The notes below the pieces were generated by a model. That model did no database searches and was not told the DNA's origin. It saw only the letters and a list, made by a program, of their open reading frames with translations. A stretch of 9,009 nt of DNA from Chloroflexota bacterium (GTDB lineage Bacteria; Chloroflexota; Dormibacteria; CF-121): assembly GCA_005889395.1 (NCBI GenBank), contig VBFX01000008.1:1-9009 (forward strand). Reading direction: 5' to 3'. Positions 1-6,823 of the stretch are shown here, one piece after another (position 1 is the first letter of the stretch; the number at the start of each line of letters is the position of its first letter). A program made the translations under genes and the position numbers.

Positions 1-1527
1 GGACGTCTTGATTTTCGCTGACGGCTGCGGCGGCAGGTCGAACGCCGCCACGGTCGGCCGGAAAATATCTTCGGGCATGCGCGCGACGGGCTCGTGGACC
101 CGTACCGGAAAGGGGATCTTATTCAGGATGCTCCTGACCTCGAGGCCAGGCGCGATTTCCATCAGCGCAAGGCCGCTCGGCTCGAGCCGGAAGACAGCAC
201 GTTCTGTCACGTATAGGACCGTCTGATTATTCTTTCGCGCTTGCTCGGCACTGAACGTCAAATGCTCGACCTGGTTGACGAACTTCTCGCGCGTGCCTTC
301 GAGCGAAAAACAAAAACACACGAGTCTGGCGCTCTGGGTTATATCGATAAAGCCGCCGGCGCCGATCACGCGGCCGCCGAGACGCGACACGTTCACGTTG
401 CCGTTGCGATCGACCTCGCCGGCCCCCATGAACGTGGCGTCGAGGCCGCCGCCGTTGTAAAAATCAAACTGGCTGGCGTGCGGGATGATCGCCGTTGGAT
501 GTGCCGTGATGCCGAAGTCGACGCCGCCCGCGGGCACACCGCCGTAGACCCCGGATTCGACCGTCAGCGTAATCGCGTCGGACAGCCCCGCCTCGGCGAG
601 CGCCGGGCCGACGCTGTCGCCTGGAATGCCGGTGCCGATGTTGACGATATCGCCGCGGTGCAAATATCGAATAGCCCGGCGGCCGATCGCGAGCCGGTTA
701 GAAAATTCAGCGCGCGGCAACGCGGCGCCCGACGAGGCCGAAATATATCTCTCGTCGAAGAACACGCCGTCGGTCTGACGATGCTGCCGTTCCGGCTCGG
801 GCGCCTGGACGACGAGATTCACGAGGCTGCCGGGAACGGCGACCTGCCTCGGCGCTATGGCACCGCGGGCGACGAGGTTCTTCGCCTGGCAGATGACGAG
901 ACCGCCATTGTTATGCGCCGCCTGGGCGATCGCCAGCGCGTCGAGGGTAACTGCCTCTTCGTCCAGTGAACAGTTTCCGTCCTGGTCGACCTGGCTGGCG
1001 CGAAAGATGCCGACGTCGACCTTGAAGCGGCGATAGAACATGAAGTCTTGGTCGTCAATGCGATGGATCGTGACATAGTCCGGCGCGTGCTCACGGGCCG
1101 GTTCGTTGACTTTCCCGCCTTCGATCCGCGGATCAACGAACGTCCCCAGCCCAATCCGGGTCAGGTTTCCGGGCCGGCCCGCCGCAATGGAGCGATACAA
1201 CGTCGCGAGCTGGCCCTGCGGCAGGCAGACGGCTTGCGCCCCGCCCTGACCCAGGAACGCTGACATCCGGGGCATCAGACCCCAGTGCGAGCCGACGATT
1301 CGCTTCGCCAGGCCCTCGACCGCGAAATGCTCGAAGCCGATCTTGCGATTACTTTGGCCGGCGGCATGCACGATGACGAGATCCCGCGGATGGCCGGTCT
1401 GACGGAACGTGTCCTCGATGCCTTCGTAGAGGGCCTCGGCCACGCCCATCAGCGTGAAGCCATCGACGGCAACCGTCGCGCCGTCGGGGATGGCGACGAC
1501 GGCCTCACGCACCGAGGCTATTCTCAA
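1..1527 (-). CDS. Acyl-CoA:acetate/3-ketoacid CoA-transferase (3' end beyond window)
   Basis: This enzyme moves coenzyme A between a short-chain acyl-CoA and a free acid such as acetate or acetoacetate, through a glutamyl-CoA intermediate in the cytoplasm. The frame is open for 509 codons from 1527 to base 1 with no stop. YdiF and propionate CoA-transferases run about 520-530 residues, so only a short C-terminal tail is missing. The N-terminal half holds the first CoA-transferase domain (GATVAVDGF near residue 15). The second holds the oxyanion-loop motif IGTGIPG (residues 297-303), the catalytic glutamate in TVESGVYGG (Glu324) and GAGGFIDI (about 389-396). I chose TTG at 1527 because it gives a family-like N-terminus (M-RIASVREAVVAIPDG) and overlaps the dehydrogenase stop as TTGA. 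GTG at 1512 is the alternative. The stretch after LVCFCFS lacks the usual GTFTAGG hairpin. The true substrate cannot be read from sequence. Confidence 0.9.
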   Translation of the reverse strand, partial: MRIASVREAVVAIPDGATVAVDGFTLMGVAEALYEGIEDTFRQTGHPRDLVIVHAAGQSNRKIGFEHFAVEGLAKRIVGSHWGLMPRMSAFLGQGGAQAVCLPQGQLATLYRSIAAGRPGNLTRIGLGTFVDPRIEGGKVNEPAREHAPDYVTIHRIDDQDFMFYRRFKVDVGIFRASQVDQDGNCSLDEEAVTLDALAIAQAAHNNGGLVICQAKNLVARGAIAPRQVAVPGSLVNLVVQAPEPERQHRQTDGVFFDERYISASSGAALPRAEFSNRLAIGRRAIRYLHRGDIVNIGTGIPGDSVGPALAEAGLSDAITLTVESGVYGGVPAGGVDFGITAHPTAIIPHASQFDFYNGGGLDATFMGAGEVDRNGNVNVSRLGGRVIGAGGFIDITQSARLVCFCFSLEGTREKFVNQVEHLTFSAEQARKNNQTVLYVTERAVFRLEPSGLALMEIAPGLEVRSILNKIPFPVRVHEPVARMPEDIFRPTVAAFDLPPQPSAKIKTS

Positions 1528-2249
1528 AGCACGTAGCCGCCGCCGACGTTGATCACTTCGCCGGTAACGTAACCGGCCTCGTCGGAGGCGAGAAACGCGA
1601 CGACGGCGGCGACGTCCGAGGGCTGGCCCATGCGCCCCAATGGGATCTTTGCGACCTGCTGTTCGCGGATCGCGTCGGGAATGCCGCGGGTCATGACGGT
1701 GTCAATAAAGCCGGGGCAGATCGCGTTGACCGTCACCTGGGAGCGCGCCAATTCTTTGCTGGCCGTTCGGCTGAGGCCGACGACGCCGGCCTTCGCTGCA
1801 GAGTAATTCGCCTGGCCGATGTTGCCCATCCAACTTGCCGATGAAATATTCACGATCCGGCCGGAGCCGGCGGCCCGCATGATGCGGCTCGCCGCGCGGG
1901 TCATGAAGAACACGCCCGATAAATCCACAGCGATGACTTGATGCCACTGATCGTCGGTCATCTTGTGCAGCATGGCGTCGCGATTGATCCCGGCGTTGTT
2001 CACGAGAATATCCAGACGGCCATACCGCTCGTGGACGCTGGTGACAACCGCATCGCACTCGGACGCCGTCGATACGTCGAGTCTCACGCCGAGGCCGGTG
2101 GGACTCAGGCTCGAGGCTACGTTCGATGCATCGGTCTGATTTACGTCGGCGCAGACGACGATGGCGCCTTCCTGGGCGAGCTTGCGGGCGATCCCTTCCC
2201 CGATGCCGCGGCCCGCGCCCGTGACCATGGCGACTTTGCCTGTCAGCAA
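1524..2249 (-). CDS. fabG: FabG-like short-chain dehydrogenase/reductase, probably NAD-dependent
   Basis: This is a classical SDR oxidoreductase acting on a 3-oxo/3-hydroxyacyl thioester or acid; the symbol is family-level only. From TTG at 2249 the protein is 241 residues, the usual FabG size, and opens MLTGKVAMVTGAGRGIG. It shows the Rossmann TGxxxGxG loop (residues 10-17), NNAG (84-87), Ser136, the YxxxK pair Tyr149/Lys153, and a PGFIDT segment after the active site. Asp35 at the end of beta-2 usually selects NAD(H) over NADP(H), which favours a catabolic dehydrogenase over a biosynthetic FabG. The tetrad Asn is replaced by Asp109. The frame stays open to GTG at 2270 and 2297, giving up to 257 residues. 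I prefer 2249 because those extensions add atypical sequence and a TACTAT box lies 8 nt before the TTG. The CoA-transferase follows with a 4-bp overlap, so the two are one operon. Confidence 0.9.
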   Translation of the reverse strand: MLTGKVAMVTGAGRGIGEGIARKLAQEGAIVVCADVNQTDASNVASSLSPTGLGVRLDVSTASECDAVVTSVHERYGRLDILVNNAGINRDAMLHKMTDDQWHQVIAVDLSGVFFMTRAASRIMRAAGSGRIVNISSASWMGNIGQANYSAAKAGVVGLSRTASKELARSQVTVNAICPGFIDTVMTRGIPDAIREQQVAKIPLGRMGQPSDVAAVVAFLASDEAGYVTGEVINVGGGYVL

Positions 2250-2257
2250 GTCTCCAG

Positions 2258-2263
2258 ATAGTA
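2258..2263 (-). promoter_or_regulatory. Candidate -10 box (TACTAT) for the SDR / CoA-transferase operon
   Basis: On the minus strand TACTAT ends 8 nt before the TTG at 2249. Transcription starting about 7 nt downstream would give an essentially leaderless mRNA. I see no clear -35 box. The spacing equals that of the TACAAT box before the membrane-protein gene at 4833. If the dehydrogenase really starts at 2270 or 2297, this hexamer would lie inside its coding region and be meaningless. Confidence 0.35.
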
Positions 2264-2369
2264 ACGCCACGAGGCCCGAGCGAAACGCCAGCGTCACGGC
2301 TCAACCACGAGTGACAGCCCGAAATCGGTGTCGCAACGAAGGGCCGTTAGGTTGAACGAAATAGTTCGC

Positions 2370-3233
2370 ATGAAGATCAGCACCATTGCTTCCGTCACGA
2401 TCCTTGGCAGCACCATGGCCGGCAGCCTGATGCTGGGCCCGGTGCGACAACCGGTTACGCCGGCGGCGCTGGCGGCACAGACGCTGCCATCGACGGGGCC
2501 GCAGGTCGCGATCAATCGCATCAGGCACGGGCTCGATCTCGAGGCGCTGGCAGCACCAACGGAGATTTACGAGCACTACGTCCCGCCGCCGGCCCCGATA
2601 CCGGTGCCTACCGCGGCGCCGGTAGCCTGGGTGCCGTCACCTGGTTATCGGACGATCCCTGTGCCCATCTATCGCCAGACGCGCAACTTGAATTGCGAAA
2701 CGGCGGCTTTGCAGATGGGGCTCGCCTACTACGGACACTACTACTCTCAAGATTCGCTGTTCGCATATGAGAACCCGGATCTTCGCGCCGCCCAGTGGAT
2801 CAACGGCGTGCTGCACTGGGGGGACCCGTATACGAACTTCGTGGGAAACGTCAATGGCAGGGAGACGAATCTGACTGGATACGGCGTGTATTACCCGGTG
2901 ATTCTCTCCATCGCCCGCTCACACGGGGTGCCCAATGCCTATGGCGGGGAAGGATTCTCGCCGGGAACCATCTATACCGAGTTGGCGGCGGGCCACCCCG
3001 TCCAGGTCTGGATGGAAGCCCGATGGTCGCGGCCCGCGGTGCGCACCTGGACCGCGTGGGACGGCCGCAGCGTCAGGTATTCATTGGCCGAACACTCGGT
3101 GATACTCACTGGGGTTTCAGCCACCAGCGTCCGGGTCAACGACGACCAGTTTGGCAGTCAATACTGGGTCAGCAAGTGGACCTTCGAAACCAGCTGGCGC
3201 GACTTCAACAACATGGCCGTCATTTATCGCTAG
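2370..3233 (+). CDS. Secreted C39-like family cysteine peptidase
   Basis: This is a predicted exported papain-fold peptidase of the C39-like type (PF13529 class), probably acting outside the membrane on an unknown peptide substrate. The 287-residue protein opens with a basic residue and hydrophobic core (residues 2-23) and an AALAAQ segment near 32-37 that could be a signal-peptidase site; there is no lipobox cysteine. A proline-rich linker (about 71-91) precedes the catalytic domain. Candidate catalytic residues are Cys109 in NLNCETAAL, His242 in EHSVILTGV and Asp258/Asp259 in VNDDQFG, in the usual family order. WGDPYTNFVGNVNG in mid-domain matches homologues I recall from Chloroflexota and Actinobacteria. 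I chose ATG at 2370 because it starts the signal peptide; ATG at 2328 would prepend 14 charged residues. No Shine-Dalgarno is visible. The gene is divergent from the dehydrogenase across 120 bp, and its last 14 bp overlap the flippase end. Confidence 0.85.
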   Translation: MKISTIASVTILGSTMAGSLMLGPVRQPVTPAALAAQTLPSTGPQVAINRIRHGLDLEALAAPTEIYEHYVPPPAPIPVPTAAPVAWVPSPGYRTIPVPIYRQTRNLNCETAALQMGLAYYGHYYSQDSLFAYENPDLRAAQWINGVLHWGDPYTNFVGNVNGRETNLTGYGVYYPVILSIARSHGVPNAYGGEGFSPGTIYTELAAGHPVQVWMEARWSRPAVRTWTAWDGRSVRYSLAEHSVILTGVSATSVRVNDDQFGSQYWVSKWTFETSWRDFNNMAVIYR

Positions 3234-4788
3234 GCGCGAGGTATCGCAGGGCGAACCTGACAGGCCCATGCCGGCTCTCGTGCAGTAATGACACTTCACC
3301 CCTGGCGAGTAGGCCGAGCCGTCTAACCAGGGCACCCCAGGCGACTGTCGTCAAGGCCGACGCCGCAATCGCGACGAGCACCAGCAGGCGTGCCGGCAGC
3401 CGGCTGAACGCCAGGGGCAACAAGAGCAAGTACGGCGACGCGGCCAGCATGCACCGTCCGGCGTAGCGCCAAGGAATATTGATCGTCGTGCGATCAAAGG
3501 CACGCCAGGCGACGAACGTCAACACGAGAGTCAGGGCCGTCGTGAGTCCGACGGCGACGACGGCGCCGGCGAGACCATAGCGCTGAATCAGCCAGAAGTC
3601 AGCGACGGCGGCAAAGCCCAGCTGGGCGATCGTGATCAAGGCGTTCAACCAGGCCAGTTCGCGCACGCGGACCACGAGGCCCCAGGGTGTCGCCAGGAGG
3701 GCCGCGATGAAAAACAACAGCATTAGCGGCGCGATCCGTTCCGACGGCGGGTAGCGGCCATTTGTATATAGACGAATAACCGGGCCGAGGAGCGCACCTC
3801 CGGCGAAGGCGAGGGGAAACCCCACCAGGAAGATGCCCTTGTAGAAAGCCGCGACCGACGTCCGAATTCGGTCCGACTCGCGACGCCAGCCCTCCAGCGT
3901 GCCAACCACCCAGGCGCCGGTCAGCAAGCTGGGAATCAGCGAAACGAGACGCTGTGGGATGTTATATCCCGTGTCGTAATAGGCGACGGCTGTCGAGCCG
4001 GCAAAGCGCAAAAGAAAAATATTTTCAAATTGCAGACCGACGGCCGAGGCGATCAGCAAACTCGGCAGCCAGCCGCTGGCGTAGACGAGCAGGCGGCGCC
4101 AGCCGATCCGGTCGCCCGGGATGCCGCTGGCTCGATTGATGCGTCGCATCAAGATCACGAAATACGCGACGGCCAGAGCCGCCTGGCCGATCGCGCCTGC
4201 GACAAGGATGCCGTTTAATCCGCCGCCGCCGCGCAGAAGGATCACGGCCAGGGCGAGCGTCAGTGCACCAGCGATCGGCGTCGCAATCGCCTGGCTGCGC
4301 ATGTCGTAAATCGCCACCAGGGCGAACGACAGGACTCCGGTGGCAATGCCACCCAGTAGCAACACCGTCCCGAGGGCGAGCAGGTCGGCAACGTGGGCCT
4401 GGAGGAGGCTGTCGATCAGCGGCCGCAGGGCGAGAACCGCGGCGCTGGTGAGCGCCCAGACGCCAAATATCGCAATCGCGCTCTTGCGAAGCAGATCGTG
4501 CGCGGCGGCCCGATCGCCGCGACCGATGACTTCCGGGAGATAGCGAAGTAGCCCCTGGTCCTGACCGAAGGTGGCCAGCAACGCGATGTAGACCAGCACG
4601 CTGAGCACGAACGTGTAGCGACCGTAGTCGCTGGGCGACAGTTGCCGGATCAAGAACGCACCGAGGGCAAGCGTCGCGATCGCGCTCGTGGCCCGCCACG
4701 CGATCGTCCAGCCGACCAGGCCGGTTGTCCGATCCGCCAGCCCAGCGACCGAGGCATCGCCAGGCCGGGATGTACCGTTCGACGCCAT
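3220..4788 (-). CDS. Wzx-type polysaccharide/oligosaccharide flippase (MOP superfamily)
   Basis: This is an integral membrane protein expected to flip lipid-linked oligosaccharide units across the cytoplasmic membrane for surface polysaccharide assembly. The 522-residue product begins with a polar 25-residue segment and then shows about 14 hydrophobic stretches. Examples are residues 27-47, 58-77, 103-122, 137-163, 305-330, 350-372, 405-428 and 470-490. The first two helices are joined by LSPSDYGRY, the loop typical of Polysacc_synt/Wzx transporters, and the length suits the family. ATG at 4788 follows a perfect TATAAT box by 11 nt. Its C-terminal codons overlap the end of the convergent peptidase gene. 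No glycosyltransferase or Wzy polymerase is in the window, so the substrate glycan is unknown. MurJ is less likely from the loop sequence but belongs to the same superfamily. Confidence 0.87.
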   Translation of the reverse strand: MASNGTSRPGDASVAGLADRTTGLVGWTIAWRATSAIATLALGAFLIRQLSPSDYGRYTFVLSVLVYIALLATFGQDQGLLRYLPEVIGRGDRAAAHDLLRKSAIAIFGVWALTSAAVLALRPLIDSLLQAHVADLLALGTVLLLGGIATGVLSFALVAIYDMRSQAIATPIAGALTLALAVILLRGGGGLNGILVAGAIGQAALAVAYFVILMRRINRASGIPGDRIGWRRLLVYASGWLPSLLIASAVGLQFENIFLLRFAGSTAVAYYDTGYNIPQRLVSLIPSLLTGAWVVGTLEGWRRESDRIRTSVAAFYKGIFLVGFPLAFAGGALLGPVIRLYTNGRYPPSERIAPLMLLFFIAALLATPWGLVVRVRELAWLNALITIAQLGFAAVADFWLIQRYGLAGAVVAVGLTTALTLVLTFVAWRAFDRTTINIPWRYAGRCMLAASPYLLLLPLAFSRLPARLLVLVAIAASALTTVAWGALVRRLGLLARGEVSLLHESRHGPVRFALRYLAPSDK

Positions 4789-4799
4789 GACCTCGCGGG

Positions 4800-4805
4800 A
4801 TTATA
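4800..4805 (-). promoter_or_regulatory. Consensus -10 box (TATAAT) for the flippase gene
   Basis: Read on the minus strand this is a perfect TATAAT, ending 11 nt before the flippase ATG at 4788. Initiation about 7 nt downstream would leave a leader of roughly 4-5 nt, too short for a ribosome-binding site. No TTGACA-like -35 element sits at the normal spacing. It lies back to back with the plus-strand box at 4819-4824. Confidence 0.6.
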
Positions 4806-4818
4806 AGGGCCTTCCGGC

Positions 4819-4824
4819 TACAAT
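4819..4824 (+). promoter_or_regulatory. Candidate -10 box (TACAAT) for the Yip1-like / GH1 operon
   Basis: TACAAT differs from the -10 consensus at one base and ends 8 nt before ATG at 4833. The expected transcription start falls within 1-2 nt of the start codon, as in leaderless mRNAs. The bases between box and ATG (GCCCGGCG) hold no Shine-Dalgarno. Its -35 position would fall on the opposing -10 box at 4800-4805, so the two promoters may compete or share a factor. Confidence 0.55.
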
Positions 4825-4832
4825 GCCCGGCG

Positions 4833-5498
4833 ATGTTCCTGTTGGCGGACCTGGCCGAGCTGGTCCGCCGGCCGTTTACTGCCCTTCGGACGATCGACCA
4901 GCGCCGCAGCCTCGCGGCTGGACTGGTGGCCCTGGGGTTATCAATCACGTTGCCCGCGGCCGTGGCCGAAGTGGCGGCTCTGGGGCCCTTTCGCCCGCCG
5001 GCGAACCTGGGGGCGCTGCCGTCCCTGACGGCGCAGGGGGCCGACATCTACGCGCGTTGGGTGTACATGCACCGGTTCGTCCTGCCCCTCTCTGGCATTG
5101 GGATCAGTCTCGTACTTTGGGTCGCGGCGGCAGGCGTGATCCACGTGATTGCCCGAACCCTCGGCGGGCGCGGCGATTTCGCCGGCCTGGCGAAACTCGT
5201 GGGTTATGCCGCACTCGTGGGCCTGGTCGCGCTTCCAGTGGCGCTCGTCGACGCCTTGCTCAAGCTCCAGGGGGCGACGCGGGCTGAGGCATCGTTCGGC
5301 CAGTTGGCCGGCCTCGTGGCCGTCGGGATCTTCCTGTGGCAGAACGCGCTGCTCGTGATGGCGACGCGAAATCACTACGCCATATCCACCGAGCGCGCCG
5401 TCGCCGCCGTTGTCGGGCCGATCGGCGTGGTCATCGTCCTGGCGCTCGTCCTGATTATTCTTGGGATCGTTTTGGCGATCGTCGCCCAGCAGACATGA
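4833..5498 (+). CDS. Yip1-like multi-pass membrane protein
   Basis: This is a small integral membrane protein of 221 residues resembling bacterial Yip1-domain proteins (PF04893 type), whose cellular role is not established. It opens with a short amphipathic segment containing LVRRPFTALRTI, like the N-terminal RP-F-x-x-L region of the family. Five hydrophobic segments follow, at about residues 26-48, 78-103, 117-137, 152-171 and 187-218, with a soluble stretch at 49-77. No catalytic or metal-binding motif is visible. ATG at 4833 is supported by the -10 box 8 nt upstream. Its stop shares the ATGA with the GH1 start, so synthesis of the two proteins is probably coupled. A link to the glycosidase, such as membrane tethering or transport of its substrate, is conjecture. 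The family call rests on topology and the N-terminal motif, so it is less certain than the others. Confidence 0.75.
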   Translation: MFLLADLAELVRRPFTALRTIDQRRSLAAGLVALGLSITLPAAVAEVAALGPFRPPANLGALPSLTAQGADIYARWVYMHRFVLPLSGIGISLVLWVAAAGVIHVIARTLGGRGDFAGLAKLVGYAALVGLVALPVALVDALLKLQGATRAEASFGQLAGLVAVGIFLWQNALLVMATRNHYAISTERAVAAVVGPIGVVIVLALVLIILGIVLAIVAQQT

Positions 5499-6823
5499 TC
5501 GCCGGCCAGTTTCCGGAGAAATTTCTGTGGGGCACGGCGACGGCGGCCCATCAGGTCGAGGGCGGCAACCGCGGCAACGACTGGTGGGCCTGGGAACAGG
5601 GCCCGGGACATATCAAAAACGCCGATACCTCGGATCGGGCCTGCGAGCAATATGGACGGTACGCCAGTGACTTCGATCTCCTGCGATCGCTAAATCAAAA
5701 TGCGCATCGGCTGTCCGTGGAGTGGTCTCGGATCGAGCCGGCCCCCGGCGAGTTCTCCAGAACGGCGCTGGGGCATTACCGGGACGTATTGCAGGCCCTG
5801 CGTGACCGCGGCATGGAGCCCATGGTCACGCTGCATCACTTCACGAATCCAACCTGGATCGCGCAGGCTGGCGGCTGGGATGCCCCCCAAACGTCAGAGT
5901 ATTTCGCCCGCTTTGCGGCGCGCGTCACGGACGAGCTGGGAACGCTGGCACCCCGCTGGATCACGATCAACGAGCCCACCGTGATCGCCTACCAGGGCTA
6001 TGTACGCGGCGATTGGCCTCCGGGAACACGCAACCTCGGCGCCGCCGCGCGCGTCCTGGTGAACCTGTTACGAGCGCACTGGATGGCCTACGAGCGCATC
6101 AAGGCACGCCATCCCGAGCTCCAGATCGGGCTCGCGCATCACCTGAGGGTCTTTGACCCCGCCCGGCGGTTCATGCCACAGGATCGCGCCGTCGCCGCAG
6201 CGTTTAATCGCGTTTTTAACGAGACCATGCTCAAGTCGCTGCGCCTGGGGCAACTGGTTTTTCCATTGACACTGGCCGGCCGCGCCCGTGGCCCGCGCCA
6301 AAGCCAGGATTTTATCGGCCTGAATTACTACACCCGCGAGCTCGTGAAATTCAATCATCGATATCACGCTGAACTGTTCGGCGAGCGGATGCTCCCGGCC
6401 GCTGCACCACGCTCCGATCTCAATTGGGAACTCTACCCCGAGGGGCTGTACCGGACCCTGCGATCACTGGAGCGCGAGAAGCTGCCAATTCTCGTGACGG
6501 AAAATGGCATCGCGGACCACCAGGATGCCATGCGACGGGAATATTTGTTGTCACACGTCGCCGCCATGCTGCGCGCCATCGCGGCCGGCTCGCCGGTACG
6601 CGGCTATTTTCACTGGACCTGCTTCGATAATTTCGAGTGGGCTGAGGGCTACAGTGCGAAATTCGGGCTGATCGCGTGCGATCCGGTGACCCAGGAGCGC
6701 CGGCCTCGCCCGAGTGCGCAGCTCTACGCGCAGATCTGCCGGTTGAACGCCTTGCCAGCTAGCGTCGTGCTTCCACCAGCGGCTCAGCCCGTTGAGCCAG
6801 CCGGTCCGAGCGACCTGCGCTGA
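5495..6823 (+). CDS. GH1 family beta-glycosidase (beta-glucosidase-like)
   Basis: This is a retaining glycoside hydrolase of family 1, expected to release terminal beta-linked glucose, galactose or related sugars from oligosaccharides in the cytoplasm, since no signal peptide is seen. The 442-residue protein is one (beta/alpha)8 barrel of normal length. It opens with FPEKFLWGTATAAHQVEGG (Gln20 is the sugar-binding glutamine), then RLSVEWSRIEP. The acid/base Glu160 lies in TINEP and the nucleophile Glu336 in LVTENG; DFIGLNYY sits between them and FDNFEWAEGY near the end. VTLHHFTNPTW replaces the more common VTLYHWDLP, suggesting a divergent subgroup. ATG at 5495 gives the canonical N-terminus and overlaps the upstream stop as ATGA; the frame stays open upstream, but that sequence is the out-of-frame copy of the membrane-protein gene. 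A tail of about 20 Pro/Ala-rich residues past the barrel overlaps the GH2 gene. Substrate preference is unknown. Confidence 0.93.
   Translation: MIAGQFPEKFLWGTATAAHQVEGGNRGNDWWAWEQGPGHIKNADTSDRACEQYGRYASDFDLLRSLNQNAHRLSVEWSRIEPAPGEFSRTALGHYRDVLQALRDRGMEPMVTLHHFTNPTWIAQAGGWDAPQTSEYFARFAARVTDELGTLAPRWITINEPTVIAYQGYVRGDWPPGTRNLGAAARVLVNLLRAHWMAYERIKARHPELQIGLAHHLRVFDPARRFMPQDRAVAAAFNRVFNETMLKSLRLGQLVFPLTLAGRARGPRQSQDFIGLNYYTRELVKFNHRYHAELFGERMLPAAAPRSDLNWELYPEGLYRTLRSLEREKLPILVTENGIADHQDAMRREYLLSHVAAMLRAIAAGSPVRGYFHWTCFDNFEWAEGYSAKFGLIACDPVTQERRPRPSAQLYAQICRLNALPASVVLPPAAQPVEPAGPSDLR

Noticed and set aside
241..969. A 242-codon open frame on the plus strand
   Set aside because: It lies opposite the CoA-transferase, whose minus-strand translation matches family motifs throughout. 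The plus-strand frame is an antisense shadow of GC-rich codon use, and its product resembles nothing.
2354..2367. GAAC-GAAATA-GTTC inverted repeat just before the peptidase ATG, resembling a LexA (SOS) box
   Set aside because: The spacer is 6 nt, whereas the Gram-positive-type SOS box has GAAC-N4-GTTC. The arms are only 4 bp, so chance is likely.
4025..5047. A 340-codon minus-strand open frame running through the flippase and the start of the membrane-protein gene
   Set aside because: Its product is Arg/Pro-rich low-complexity sequence typical of an out-of-frame reading, and it crosses the divergent promoter spacer.
926..5690. Three copies of the palindrome GCGATCGC (926-933, 4676-4683, 5683-5690), the HIP1 motif of cyanobacteria
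   Set aside because: Three copies in 9 kb is somewhat more than base composition predicts, but far below cyanobacterial HIP1 density. All lie in coding sequence rich in GATC/CGATCG.
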